From contig NZ_CP009438.1 of NCBI RefSeq assembly GCF_000761215.1, positions 4,729,501 to 4,793,500 of the forward strand: a stretch of DNA of 64,000 nucleotides, in the 5' to 3' direction. The DNA comes from Streptomyces glaucescens. Its GTDB lineage: Bacteria; Actinomycetota; Actinomycetes; Streptomycetales; Streptomycetaceae. The notes below the pieces were generated by a model. The model worked only from the letters and a program-made list of their open reading frames with translations, made no database searches and was not told the DNA's origin. This document shows, piece by piece, positions 39,644-48,634 of the stretch; position 1 is the stretch's first letter; each line of letters starts with the position of its first letter. A program made the translations under genes and the position numbers.

Positions 39644-40612
39644 TCAGCGTCCGACGGCGCGGCGCACCAGCTTCGCCAGTGGCGAGCCCTCCTTGTCGTA
39701 CGCCGTCCGCAGCTGTGTGAAGTGGTCGGCGCGGGTGCGGGCGAGGTACTCGTCACCGGTCAGCCTGCGCGCGATCGACCAGGCCTGCCGGTGCCGGCCG
39801 TCGTAGTGGGCGACGTACGCCTTGGCCAGCTCCAGCACCGACTTGAACGGGATGCCGCCGGTGTGGTCGCGGTCGATCCGCTCCTGCACGGCCGAGATCA
39901 GCTCCAGTTTCCGCTCGTAGGGGAAGGAGTCCTCGGCGACGGCGGTCAGCACCTCCTCGGGGATCGGCCGGGTCACCTCGAAGGCGAGGGTGGAGCGGAC
40001 GGGCGGCCCGGCGATCTCGATGTACGGCAGCAGCGCGCCGGTGCTGTAGTGCAGCCAGGGCAGCCGCGGTCCGGCGAAGTCCTGGTGCAGCACGACGGAT
40101 CCGGGCCGCAGCCGGGTGAGGAACCGCTCGGCGACACAGCGGAAGACCCGGGCCGTCTTGGCTATGTCGATGTGCAGGAACTCGACGGGGGAGTGGTCGT
40201 CCGGGTCGGAGGTCTGCCACAGGTCGCCCGCGTGGATCTCCAGGAACGGCAGGAACGGCAGCAGGCGGCTCTTGAAGTCGTTCAGGAAGGAGTTGTCGCC
40301 CGCGGGCTTGGTCCCGCCGGTGAAGAACTTCTCGGTGGCGAAGGTGCCCTTGCCGACGCGGAAGAAGTCGTAGGCGTGCAGCCGTCCCGTCTTCTCGTCG
40401 AACACCGGCGACTCGTGCAGTCCGAGCGCGAGTGCGTACGTCGATCCGCCGCCGCCCGAGCCCAGTTCGACGATCCGGTCGTCTCCCGTGAGGACGTGGC
40501 GGCCGACCAGGTACAGGAACTGCAGCTCCCAGGTGCTCACCTGGGTGTAGGGCAGGTTGTCCGGCAGCGTGACGGTGTCGAGCATCGGGTAGAGCCGGCC
40601 GAGCTGGGTCAT
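39644..40612 (-). CDS. class I SAM-dependent methyltransferase-like protein
   Basis: 322 residues. A Rossmann-type methyltransferase segment starts with DDRIVELGSGGGGSTYALALG (SAM-binding motif I) and continues with HAYDFFRV, LEIHAGDLW and EFLHIDIAKTARVF; it resembles TylF/Methyltransf_24 and related sugar O-methyltransferases. The C-terminal 100 residues are helical. It is the last gene of a minus-strand group after a polysialyltransferase-like gene (122-base gap). O-methylation of the surface glycan is inferred. Confidence 0.75.
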   Translation of the reverse strand: MTQLGRLYPMLDTVTLPDNLPYTQVSTWELQFLYLVGRHVLTGDDRIVELGSGGGGSTYALALGLHESPVFDEKTGRLHAYDFFRVGKGTFATEKFFTGGTKPAGDNSFLNDFKSRLLPFLPFLEIHAGDLWQTSDPDDHSPVEFLHIDIAKTARVFRCVAERFLTRLRPGSVVLHQDFAGPRLPWLHYSTGALLPYIEIAGPPVRSTLAFEVTRPIPEEVLTAVAEDSFPYERKLELISAVQERIDRDHTGGIPFKSVLELAKAYVAHYDGRHRQAWSIARRLTGDEYLARTRADHFTQLRTAYDKEGSPLAKLVRRAVGR

Positions 40613-40734
40613 GAGAGCCTCACGGGGATCGGTGGGACGGCGTCCCGATCCTAGGGACAGGCACGCCGTCTCACCATGGAATCAAGGGAGTAAACCGGCT
40701 GTTCGCCGTTGTTTCCCACCCCTTGACCCGTCGT

Positions 40735-42075
40735 TCACCTCTGATTCGCTTGGCGGCGTACGGCCTTCCTCAGGGCCCGCGCCCGGCGCACCATCCGCCG
40801 CGCGGCCGCGTTGTCCGGCAGGAACGACAGCCGCTGCGGGATACCGCCCGGCAGACCCAGCGAGGTGAGCCGCCTGCGCTTGAAGTACCGCTGCACGTCC
40901 GGCCCGTAGTGCGCCGCGAGGAACCGTTCCGCCGCCGGCCGCAGCCCCGCCTGGATCTGCGGCTGCATGGTGAAGCCGACGGCCGTGACCAGCCCCGTCA
41001 GCAGCTCGCCGGCCGGCCCGCCCGGCTCGCCCGCCAGCGGCGGCAGCAGCGCGTCGGCCAGCGTCACCGGCACCCGGTTGCTGTTCTGGTACGGCGTGAG
41101 CCGGTCCAGCAGCCGCTCGGTGCCGATCCGGGCCACCGGCAGGCCGTAGAACGTGGCGGCCGTGAACAGCGCGGTCGAGAAACAGCCCACCACCAGCGCC
41201 GGCGCCGCCCTCTCGAACAGCACCTCCGCCAGCACCGGCGTGTCCAGCACGGTCAGCGCCACGCCCAGCCGCCCGGCCTCGGTCTCCAGCGCGCGGCCGT
41301 AGCTCGCCGGGGCCGTCGGGTGCGGCTTGAAGACGACCGTCCGGTGTCCGCGCGCCACCGCGCCGCGCAGCATCCGCACATGCAGGTCCTCCTCCTCCTC
41401 GGGGGAGAGGATCTTCAGCGCGGACAGGTACTGTCCGAGCAGCAGCGCCGCGCCCGACGGCACCCCCGGCAGCTCCGGCACGGTGCCGGTGAGCCGGCTC
41501 AGCACCTTCAGGAACGCCTGCGTCGGCACCACCTGCGCGGGCACGCCGAACTCGGTCAGCAGCAGCGGTTCCAGGCCCGGCACCAGATCCAGGTGGAGCA
41601 GCCGCCGCACCCGGGTGCCGACCAGCGGATCGAGCTTGTTGCGGGTCGGGCCGTAGCTCATCAGGCCGTCGGCGTACACGTCGATCGGGGCGCCGGTGAA
41701 GATCTGCGCCACCGTGAGCGCCGGGCTGACCTGGATCGACTCCAGGACCAGCGCCACCCGGTCCTCGCCCAGCCCCCACCGCAGCCGCAGATAGCGCTCG
41801 AACAGCGGCAGGTCGTCCGGGCGGGGCTGCCAGGCGCCCGGGTGGAACGGGCTGATCGCCTCGTTGAACGACACCACGTCGTCGAAGTGCTCACGCAACT
41901 GCTCGAAGCCGGGCATCCCGTCGACCGCCGGAGTGGTCTCCGGGGTCAGGGCGTTGTTGAACACCAGCAGGATCCGGCGGTCCGCGGGGCCGAAGCAGTC
42001 CGACTCGATCGCGGCGGCCAGGGTGGCCGCGCCGTACAGGGTGGAGACGCAGAAGATCCGGGTGGTCCGGGACAT
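40735..42075 (-). CDS. polysialyltransferase-like glycosyltransferase
   Basis: 446 residues, GT-B fold. It has an Asp-Gly element in VYADGLMSYGP, the HP motif in VVFKPHPTAP (about 255) and the following GCFSTALFTA serine/threonine element, as in bacterial alpha-2,8/2,9-polysialyltransferases (PF07388). It should extend chains of CMP-activated nonulosonic acid at the cytoplasmic face. The ATG overlaps the upstream GT2 stop by one base. The C-terminus is strongly basic, consistent with membrane association. Confidence 0.82.
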   Translation of the reverse strand: MSRTTRIFCVSTLYGAATLAAAIESDCFGPADRRILLVFNNALTPETTPAVDGMPGFEQLREHFDDVVSFNEAISPFHPGAWQPRPDDLPLFERYLRLRWGLGEDRVALVLESIQVSPALTVAQIFTGAPIDVYADGLMSYGPTRNKLDPLVGTRVRRLLHLDLVPGLEPLLLTEFGVPAQVVPTQAFLKVLSRLTGTVPELPGVPSGAALLLGQYLSALKILSPEEEEDLHVRMLRGAVARGHRTVVFKPHPTAPASYGRALETEAGRLGVALTVLDTPVLAEVLFERAAPALVVGCFSTALFTAATFYGLPVARIGTERLLDRLTPYQNSNRVPVTLADALLPPLAGEPGGPAGELLTGLVTAVGFTMQPQIQAGLRPAAERFLAAHYGPDVQRYFKRRRLTSLGLPGGIPQRLSFLPDNAAARRMVRRARALRKAVRRQANQR

Positions 42076-43061
42076 CAGGCGGCCGCCTTCGCTGTGGTGA
42101 CCCGGCGCCGCAGCCGCCGCAGCGTGGCGGCCCGGCGCAGGTCCATGGTGTCGAGCACGTCGCCGAGCGCGTCCTGCGGCATCCGCCTGACCGCGGCCGC
42201 GCTCATCGCGCGCAGCCGCTTGGCCACCTGCGGCTCGAACTTGTCGATCTCCGACAGGTGGTGGGCGATGATCGCGCAGTAGGTGCGCACCGCCTTCGGC
42301 AGCAGCCGGTCCGCGTCCCGGTCCGCCGCGGTCTCACCTATCACCTGGTCGAAGGCGCGAATGAAGTCGAGCTGGCGGACATCACCGATCTGGGTGAGGG
42401 AACCGGCGACACCGCGCCGGTAGAAGACGCCGAGCAGGCCCACCACGGCGAACGACTCCGCCTCCCGGTGCAGCTTCCAGATCCACGGCCGGTCCTCGGC
42501 GGTGCGCAGCCCGTCGGTGAAGTGCAGCAGCCCCCGCTCCAGCAGCCGCCGGTGGAAGACACCGGCCCACGCGTAGGGGTAGTCCACCGAGGTGGAGCGG
42601 TCGGCGGGGAGGATCGCCCCGCGCGGGTCCAGCACCTCCCCGCGCAGCCCGACCGGCACCCGGTGCACGGAGCGGGCCCGCGCGGTGGCCTGCACGTGGT
42701 CGGTGCGCACGAAGTCGCAGCCCAGCTCCTCGGCGGCCGCGACCAGCTCGCTCAGATAGCCGGGCGCGAGCCAGTCGTCGCCGTCCAGGAAGGCCACGTA
42801 CTCGCCGGTCGCCGCGTCGAGCCCAGTGTTGCGCGCGGTGGCGAGGCCGCCGTTCTCCTCCCGGTGGATCAGACGCACCCGCGCGACCTCGGAAAGGTCC
42901 TCCGCCGCGCGTTCCAGAATGGCCGGTGTCTCATCCTTCGATTTGTCGTCGACCAGGATGAACTCGAAGTCGGCACGGGCATTCGCGCGAAGACTCCTGA
43001 GGTTGTCCGGGGCGTATTGCTGAACGTTGTAGAACGGCACGATCACGGAAAGCTTTGGCAC
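42075..43061 (-). CDS. GT2-family glycosyltransferase
   Basis: 328 residues from GTG 43061. The GT-A nucleotide-binding start PKLSVIVPFYNVQQYA, the ARNTGLDAATGEYVAFLDGDDWL block with the DxD and the later TAEDRPWIWKLHR acceptor region are standard GT2. Its frame runs open far upstream, but homology begins at the GTG, and the 198-base space before the divergent gene holds the promoters. It is first in the minus-strand group GT2, polysialyltransferase-like, methyltransferase. Confidence 0.87.
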   Translation of the reverse strand: MPKLSVIVPFYNVQQYAPDNLRSLRANARADFEFILVDDKSKDETPAILERAAEDLSEVARVRLIHREENGGLATARNTGLDAATGEYVAFLDGDDWLAPGYLSELVAAAEELGCDFVRTDHVQATARARSVHRVPVGLRGEVLDPRGAILPADRSTSVDYPYAWAGVFHRRLLERGLLHFTDGLRTAEDRPWIWKLHREAESFAVVGLLGVFYRRGVAGSLTQIGDVRQLDFIRAFDQVIGETAADRDADRLLPKAVRTYCAIIAHHLSEIDKFEPQVAKRLRAMSAAAVRRMPQDALGDVLDTMDLRRAATLRRLRRRVTTAKAAA

Positions 43062-43259
43062 CCGAGAAATCCTAGGAGGCGGCCCGGCTGCGGAACTTTC
43101 CGCCGCCGGTACACCGGGTGAACTCCATATGTCGGAACAGTGCATGCCGCATACCTTCCGGCCCGGGGCGGGCCGGTTCGGCTCCCGGTGGCGCGCTGTT
43201 AACTTTTTGTTGAGTCCCGGTTGGGCCATAACTCGATATCGCTTCCTAGCGTCTTCGGC
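43062..43259. promoter_or_regulatory. divergent promoter region of the nonulosonic-acid cluster
   Basis: A 198-base, relatively A/T-rich gap between two divergent operons. A T-rich stretch near 43204-43212 and GATATC near 43235 could belong to a plus-strand promoter; the sequence CTTCCTAGCGT just before the start also resembles the leader at about 35696 (TTTCTTAGCGT). No gene is seen. Confidence 0.45.
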
Positions 43260-44603
43260 GTGCCACCACGTACAACGAAGCCCCCACGCGTCGCCGTACT
43301 CGCGGACTCCGACACCCGCTGGAAATGGGGTGCGCTGACCGCGGACCGCATCGTCCCGGGCCCGACCACGGAGACCGCCCCCGCGCAGGGGCCCCGAGCC
43401 GCATCCGTCCTGGACGGCTTCCTGCTGCGCGGCCGGTCCACCCCCACCCCGCGCCAGCTCGCCGAGGTGGGCGTGCGCGCCGACTCCCTGCGCGAGGTCA
43501 CGGCCGTCGAGTTCCTGCACACCATGGCGCGGGAGCCCTACGACGTGCTCGTCCTCGCCCTGGTCGGCGGCGGCGTGCAGGCGATGCTGCACGGGCTGAA
43601 GCGGGTCTGGGAGGACCGGCCCGCCCGGCCCGTCGTCGTCACCGGCTACGTCGGCGTCGTCTACGAGAAGCTCGCCGACGGACTGCTGCTGCGGCACGGC
43701 GCGGACCTCGTCCTCGCCAACTCCCGCCAGGACGCCGAACGCTTCAGGGCCGTGTACGACGGGGTCGGCGCCGACTCCTCCGCCGTGACCGAGGTGGCAC
43801 TCCCGTTCCTCGGCGGAACCCCGTACACCGGCGGACACGACCCCTGCACGGTCGTCTTCGCCGCCCAGCCGTCCGTCCCGGACAACCGCAAGGACCGCGC
43901 CTACCTGCTCGACCGGCTCGTCCGGCACGCCCGGCTGCACCCCGAACGCGAGGTGCTGCTCAAACTCCGCTCCAAGCCCGGCGAACACACCACCCACATC
44001 GAGGAACTGCCCTACCAGAAGCTCGCCCAGCGCCTCGACCTGCCGCCCAACCTCCGGCTCGTCTACGGCCACATGGGCGAGGTCCTGGACCGCACCGACC
44101 TGCTGGTCACGGTCAGCTCCACCGCCGCCCTGGAGTCCCTGCACCGCCGGATCCCCACCGCCGTCCTCACCGACCTCGGCGTGCGCGAGGTGCTCGGCAA
44201 CCACCACTTCGTGGGATCCGGCTGCCTCGCCTCCTGGGACCAGCTCGACGCGGGGCACCGGCCGGAGCCGGACGGGGAGTGGGTGGCCCGGCAGGGCGTC
44301 CGGGCGGACGGCTCGTACCGAACCGCCTTCGACGCGGCCCGTGAACGCATCGCCGGGCTGCTCGCCGGCGCCGCGCTGCCGCCGCTCACCCCCTACTACA
44401 CCCCCGCGACCGCCCCCGGCTACCTGCCGGGCATCCTCGCCCGCCACCACCTCGGCCCCGACGGCACCCCGCTGCCCGGCGCCCCCGCCCACGACAGGGA
44501 GCCCGGCCCGGTCCGGCAGATCGTGCGCCGGGCGGCACGCGGCGCCTACCGGCACGGCGTCCAGCGCGTGGCCCCCGTCATCCGCCGGATGGGCGAGCTG
44601 TGA
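43260..44603 (+). CDS. putative glycosyltransferase (DUF6716-like), GT-B type
   Basis: 447 residues from GTG 43260. It starts RVAVLADSDTRWKWGA, contains VVTGYVGVVYEKLADGLLLRHGADLVLANS, then VLLKLRSKPGEHTTHIEELPY and VTVSSTAALESLHRRIPTAVL, which parallel the KPHP and SSTAL elements of polysialyl- and capsule glycosyltransferases. I recall the family name DUF6716 from Streptomyces annotation, without certainty. It opens the operon with the CMP-sugar synthetase, NeuB-type synthase and GT52 genes, so it probably handles the same nonulosonic acid. Confidence 0.7.
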   Translation: MPPRTTKPPRVAVLADSDTRWKWGALTADRIVPGPTTETAPAQGPRAASVLDGFLLRGRSTPTPRQLAEVGVRADSLREVTAVEFLHTMAREPYDVLVLALVGGGVQAMLHGLKRVWEDRPARPVVVTGYVGVVYEKLADGLLLRHGADLVLANSRQDAERFRAVYDGVGADSSAVTEVALPFLGGTPYTGGHDPCTVVFAAQPSVPDNRKDRAYLLDRLVRHARLHPEREVLLKLRSKPGEHTTHIEELPYQKLAQRLDLPPNLRLVYGHMGEVLDRTDLLVTVSSTAALESLHRRIPTAVLTDLGVREVLGNHHFVGSGCLASWDQLDAGHRPEPDGEWVARQGVRADGSYRTAFDAARERIAGLLAGAALPPLTPYYTPATAPGYLPGILARHHLGPDGTPLPGAPAHDREPGPVRQIVRRAARGAYRHGVQRVAPVIRRMGEL

Positions 44604-44635
44604 ACCGCGCGACACCACCCCGAGGAGCAGAACCC

Positions 44636-45883
44636 ATGTCCCACCCGCAGACGGGCCAGGGCGCCACCGTGCGCCGGGTGCTCGCGGTGATCCCCGCGCG
44701 CGGCGGCTCCAAGGGCGTGCCCGCGAAGAACCTCGCCCCGGTCGGCGGCATCCCGCTGGTCGCCCGCGCGGTCCGCGCCTGCCGGGCCGGCCGGCTCGTC
44801 ACCGACGTCGTGGTCTCCACGGACGACCAGGCCATCGCCGCCGCCGCCCGCGCGGCCGGCGCCGAGGTCGTGCTGCGCCCCGCCGACCTCGCCGGCGACA
44901 CCGCGACCTCCGAGGCGGCCGTCCTGCACGCCATGGACACCCACGAGGCGCTGCACGGCGCCCCGGTCGACGTGGTGCTGCTCGTCCAGTGCACCAGCCC
45001 CTTCCTGACCCGCGAGGACGTCGACGGGGTCGCCGCGGCGGTCGTGGAGAACGGCGCGGACACCGCCGTCACCGTGGCGCCCTTCCACGGCTTCGTCTGG
45101 CGGGACGGCGACGGCACGGGCGCGCGGGAGGACGGCGGCCACGGCGTCAACCACGACAAGTCCCACCGCCCCCGCCGCCAGGACCGCCCCCAGGACCTGC
45201 TGGAGACGGGCGCCGCCTACGCCATGGACGCGCCCGGCTTCCGCAAGCACCAGCACCGCTTCTTCGGCCGCACGGAACTCGTGCGCACCGACCCCGCGCG
45301 CGTGCTGGAGATCGACGACCCGCACGACCTCGCCCGGGCCCGCGCCCTCGCCCCGCTTCTCGACGCGGAGCGGCCCGGCGCCCTCCCGACCGCCGCCGAC
45401 ATCGACGCGGTCGTCCTCGACTTCGACGGCACCCAGACCGACGACCGGGTGCTGATCGACTCCGACGGACGGGAGTTCGTCTCCGTGCACCGCGGCGACG
45501 GACTCGGCATCGCGGCCCTGCGCAAGGCGGGCCTCGAACTGCTGATCCTGTCCACGGAACAGAACCCGGTCGTCGCCGCCCGCGCCCGGAAGCTGAGGCT
45601 CCCGGTGCTGCACGGCATCGACCGCAAGGACCTCGCGCTCAAGCAGTGGTGCGAGGAACAGGGCATCGCGCCGGAGCGCGTGCTCTACGTCGGCAACGAC
45701 GTCAACGATCTGGGCTGCTTCTCGCTCGTCGGCTGGCCGGTCGCGGTCGCGAGCGCCCACGACGTCGTACGCGGCGCCGCACGCGCGGTCACCACCCTCC
45801 CCGGTGGCGACGGCGCGATCCGAGAGATCGCCGGCTGGATCCTCGGACCCTCTCTCGACTCTCCCGCCCCCCTCACGAAGTAA
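44636..45883 (+). CDS. neuA: CMP-nonulosonic acid synthetase fused to a HAD phosphatase
   Basis: 415 residues. The N-terminal domain (about 10-235) is a cytidylyltransferase: VIPARGGSKGVPAKNLAPVGG, VSTDDQAIAAAA, LVQCTSPFL, NHDKSHRPRRQDRPQD and ETGAAYAMD. The C-terminal 165 residues are a KdsC-like HAD phosphatase with intact motifs: DFDGTQTDDR, LILSTEQN, HGIDRKDLALKQW and YVGNDVNDLG. It could dephosphorylate a nonulosonate-9-phosphate and then make the CMP-sugar. ATG 44636 is eight bases after GAGGAG; a GTG at 44600 overlapping the previous stop is the alternative. Confidence 0.9.
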   Translation: MSHPQTGQGATVRRVLAVIPARGGSKGVPAKNLAPVGGIPLVARAVRACRAGRLVTDVVVSTDDQAIAAAARAAGAEVVLRPADLAGDTATSEAAVLHAMDTHEALHGAPVDVVLLVQCTSPFLTREDVDGVAAAVVENGADTAVTVAPFHGFVWRDGDGTGAREDGGHGVNHDKSHRPRRQDRPQDLLETGAAYAMDAPGFRKHQHRFFGRTELVRTDPARVLEIDDPHDLARARALAPLLDAERPGALPTAADIDAVVLDFDGTQTDDRVLIDSDGREFVSVHRGDGLGIAALRKAGLELLILSTEQNPVVAARARKLRLPVLHGIDRKDLALKQWCEEQGIAPERVLYVGNDVNDLGCFSLVGWPVAVASAHDVVRGAARAVTTLPGGDGAIREIAGWILGPSLDSPAPLTK

Positions 45884-45897
45884 GGAACGTTCCTGCC

Positions 45898-46836
45898 ATG
45901 AGCACCAACTCCCGCCTGCGCACCCTCGGCTCCCGCGAGGTCGGCCCCGGCCGCCCCGTCTACATCACCGGCGAGATCGGCATCAACCACAACGGCGACC
46001 TCGACAACGCCTTCAAGCTGATCGACGCCGCCGCCGAGGCCGGCTGCGACGCGGTCAAGTTCCAGAAGCGCACGCCGGAGATCTGCACCCCGCGCGACCA
46101 GTGGGACATCGAGCGCGACACCCCCTGGGGCCGGATGACCTACATCGACTACCGCCACCGCGTGGAGTTCGGCGAGGACGAGTACCGGCAGATCGACGAG
46201 TACTGCAAGGCCCGGAACATCGACTGGTTCGCCTCCCCGTGGGACACCGAGGCCGTCGCCTTCCTGGAGAAGTTCGACGTCCCCGCCCACAAGGTGGCCT
46301 CCGCCTCCCTCACCGACGACGAGCTGCTGCGCGAGCTGCGCGCCACCGGCCGCACGGTCATCCTCTCCACCGGCATGTCCACCCCGAAGCAGATCCGCCA
46401 CGCCGTCGAGGTCCTGGGCAGCGACAACATCCTGCTCTGCCACGCCACCTCCACCTACCCGGCCAAGGCCGAGGAGCTGAACCTCCGCGTGATCAACACG
46501 CTGGAGAAGGAGTACCCGAACGTCCCGATCGGCTACTCCGGCCACGAGACCGGCCTGCAGACCACCCTCGCGGCCGTCGCCCTCGGCGCCGTCTTCGTCG
46601 AGCGCCACATCACCCTCGACCGCGCCATGTGGGGCTCCGACCAGGCCGCCTCCGTCGAGCCCCAGGGCCTCCAGCGCCTGGTCCGCGACATCCGCACCAT
46701 CGAGGCCTCCCTCGGCGACGGCGTGAAGAAGGTGTACGACTCCGAACTGGCCCCGATGAAGAAGCTGCGCCGCGTCACCGGCGTGATCGCCGAGGCGGAG
46801 ATCGCCGCGGCGGCGGGCGAGCCGGTGACCGTCTGA
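45898..46836 (+). CDS. neuB: NeuB-type nonulosonic acid synthase, SAF domain missing
   Basis: 312 residues; sialic acid synthases are usually about 345. The PEP-condensing barrel is complete: YITGEIGINHNGD, DAVKFQKRTP, ILSTGMSTPKQIRHAVE, LLCHATSTYPA, GYSGHETGL and VERHITLDRAMWGSDQAAS. The second metal-ligand His of the family's GPDH motif is Gln249 here. The C-terminal antifreeze-like SAF domain is absent. It condenses PEP with a mannose-type sugar or sugar phosphate. ATG 45898 lies 14 bases after the synthetase stop. Confidence 0.88.
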   Translation: MSTNSRLRTLGSREVGPGRPVYITGEIGINHNGDLDNAFKLIDAAAEAGCDAVKFQKRTPEICTPRDQWDIERDTPWGRMTYIDYRHRVEFGEDEYRQIDEYCKARNIDWFASPWDTEAVAFLEKFDVPAHKVASASLTDDELLRELRATGRTVILSTGMSTPKQIRHAVEVLGSDNILLCHATSTYPAKAEELNLRVINTLEKEYPNVPIGYSGHETGLQTTLAAVALGAVFVERHITLDRAMWGSDQAASVEPQGLQRLVRDIRTIEASLGDGVKKVYDSELAPMKKLRRVTGVIAEAEIAAAAGEPVTV

Positions 46837-46880
46837 CCCGCCACCCCTGCCACCCCTTACGACGGGACGGTCGTACGCCG

Positions 46881-47966
46881 ATGAGCCCCCGCGCCGGGAG
46901 AACCGGCCACACCGCCGGTCCGCACGCTCCCGACACCCTCGCCTTCGTCGAGAGCCCGGTACAGCTGCTGAACGTGCTGGAGTGGGCGCACGCCCACGCA
47001 CCCGGCGCGGGGCTCACCCTGGTGGTCCTGTCGCCCGTCGACCCCATGACCCGCGGCCAGCTCCGCCGGATGTCCGAGCTGGCCCGGCGGGAGGGCCACC
47101 AGGTCCGCTGGGAGGAGGCGCGCGGCGGCGCGCTGGCCCCCTTCCAGACGGTCGGCGCCCTCACCGGGCCGCTGCGCCGCGCCCGGCGGATCGTCATGGG
47201 GGACCCCTTCTCCCGCTACGTCCAGCTGCTGCTGACCATCACCCGCGCCCGTGACCTGGTCGTCGTCGACGACGGAACGGCCACGATGGAGTTCGTCACC
47301 CAGCTGGCCCGCGGCGAACGCCTGGTCCGCTGGCACCGCAAGGGCACCCGCCGCGGCCCGCGCGACCTCGTCCTCGCCCCGGTCTCCTCCTCGGCCCGCC
47401 GCCGCCTCACCCCGGCCGGGGACCGCCGGGTGGAGATCTTCTCCTCCATGCCCATCGAGGAGGCCCCGGGCGGCGTGACCGTCCGCGCCAACGACTTCTC
47501 CTGGACCCGGGCCCGCTTCGGCCCGCCCCGCCTCACCCGGGGCGCCGACATGGTGGGCACCTCCCTCGTGGAGACCGGCGTCGTCGACGGCGACCGCTAC
47601 CTGGCCGCCGTGCACGCCCTCGCCCGCACCCACGGCGCCCTGCGCTACTTCGCCCACCGCCGCGAGAGCGCCGAGAAACTCCACCGGCTGGCCGTGGAGA
47701 CCGGACTGGAGGTGGTCCGCCCCGACCTCCCGCTGGAGCTGACCGCCCGCAGGGGCCCGATCGGCCGTACGGTCCTCAGCTTTCCCTCCACGGTCGTCCA
47801 CACCCTGCCGCTCGCCCTCGCCGGCACCGAGGTCCGGGTCGCGGTCTGCGACATCGACCCCGCCTGGCTCACCCGCACCGCCTCCCCGCGTGCCCAGGGC
47901 TTTCTGGACGGCGTCACCGGCACGGCCCGCGACGTGCACCGGCTGTCGGCGATACGGGCCGGGTAG
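46881..47966 (+). CDS. GT52-like sialyltransferase
   Basis: 361 residues. It starts TLAFVESPVQLLNVLEWAHA, has VMGDPFSRYVQLLL and the VVVDDGTATMEF motif typical of family GT52 (lipooligosaccharide sialyltransferases, PF07922), and later ALRYFAHRRESAEKL and the VLSFPSTVVHTLPLAL serine element. It is the last gene of the nonulosonic-acid operon, 44 bases after the synthase. It would use the CMP-sugar made by its neighbours. The acceptor is unknown. Confidence 0.78.
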   Translation: MSPRAGRTGHTAGPHAPDTLAFVESPVQLLNVLEWAHAHAPGAGLTLVVLSPVDPMTRGQLRRMSELARREGHQVRWEEARGGALAPFQTVGALTGPLRRARRIVMGDPFSRYVQLLLTITRARDLVVVDDGTATMEFVTQLARGERLVRWHRKGTRRGPRDLVLAPVSSSARRRLTPAGDRRVEIFSSMPIEEAPGGVTVRANDFSWTRARFGPPRLTRGADMVGTSLVETGVVDGDRYLAAVHALARTHGALRYFAHRRESAEKLHRLAVETGLEVVRPDLPLELTARRGPIGRTVLSFPSTVVHTLPLALAGTEVRVAVCDIDPAWLTRTASPRAQGFLDGVTGTARDVHRLSAIRAG

Positions 47967-48058
47967 GGCGGAGGGCCGCTTACCTCCGGGGTAATCGCGG
48001 TGCCGCGGCTCCCCGGTTACGTTCGGCCCGACCACCCGTTCGGACGAAGGAGGCGCCC

Positions 48059-48400
48059 GTGCCCGCCTACGGTCTCGCCCATCTGCGCAGCCGCCGGCAC
48101 CACCCGGACGTCCTGGAGTACCTGCGCCGCATCCAGGACACCCTCGACCCGTTCCGGGGCCGTTTCGTCCTCCACGGCCCGCCGGCGGAGGTGCTGGAGG
48201 GCAGCTGGCCCGGCAGCGTGGTGCTGATCGAGTTCCCGGACCTCGACACGGCCCGCGCCTGGTACGCCTCCCCGGCCTACCAGGCGATCCTCCGGCTGCG
48301 CACCGACCACATCCAGGGCGACGTCGTCCTGGCCGACGGTGTCGGACCGGACTACGACCCCGCCGCGCGGGCGGAGAAGCTGCGCGCGGAGCTGCCGTAG
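48059..48400 (+). CDS. DUF1330-family protein
   Basis: 113 residues from GTG 48059 behind AAGGAGG. The core VVLIEFPDLDTARAWYASPAYQAILRLR is the signature of this small ferredoxin-like (dimeric alpha-beta barrel) family, whose function is unsettled; some members may be mono-oxygenase-like. It stands alone between the polysaccharide cluster and the amidohydrolase gene. Confidence 0.85.
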   Translation: MPAYGLAHLRSRRHHPDVLEYLRRIQDTLDPFRGRFVLHGPPAEVLEGSWPGSVVLIEFPDLDTARAWYASPAYQAILRLRTDHIQGDVVLADGVGPDYDPAARAEKLRAELP

Positions 48401-48634
48401 TCGTGTTCCGGCAGACGAACGGATAAGCGTGGGTGGGGGAGGGCGTGGTATCCGTGGAGAGGTGGGTGGGACTTGCACCGGCCCGGAGGCCCGGCACGGG
48501 TCGCCGAGCCGCGCGAGTTTACCCACCCCGACCGATACCTACTCGCTCGGCGGCCAGGATTTTCTTCCCCTAAGGGGTGGAACTTTTGTTGATCTCGGGA
48601 CAGGCGGCCGCCCGGGCGTCCTACCCTTCAGAGG

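Noticed and set aside
43221-43259. Earlier start for the DUF6716-like gene at 43221
   Set aside because: The 13 added codons are A/T-rich promoter-like sequence; the GTG at 43260 fits homologues and codon bias.
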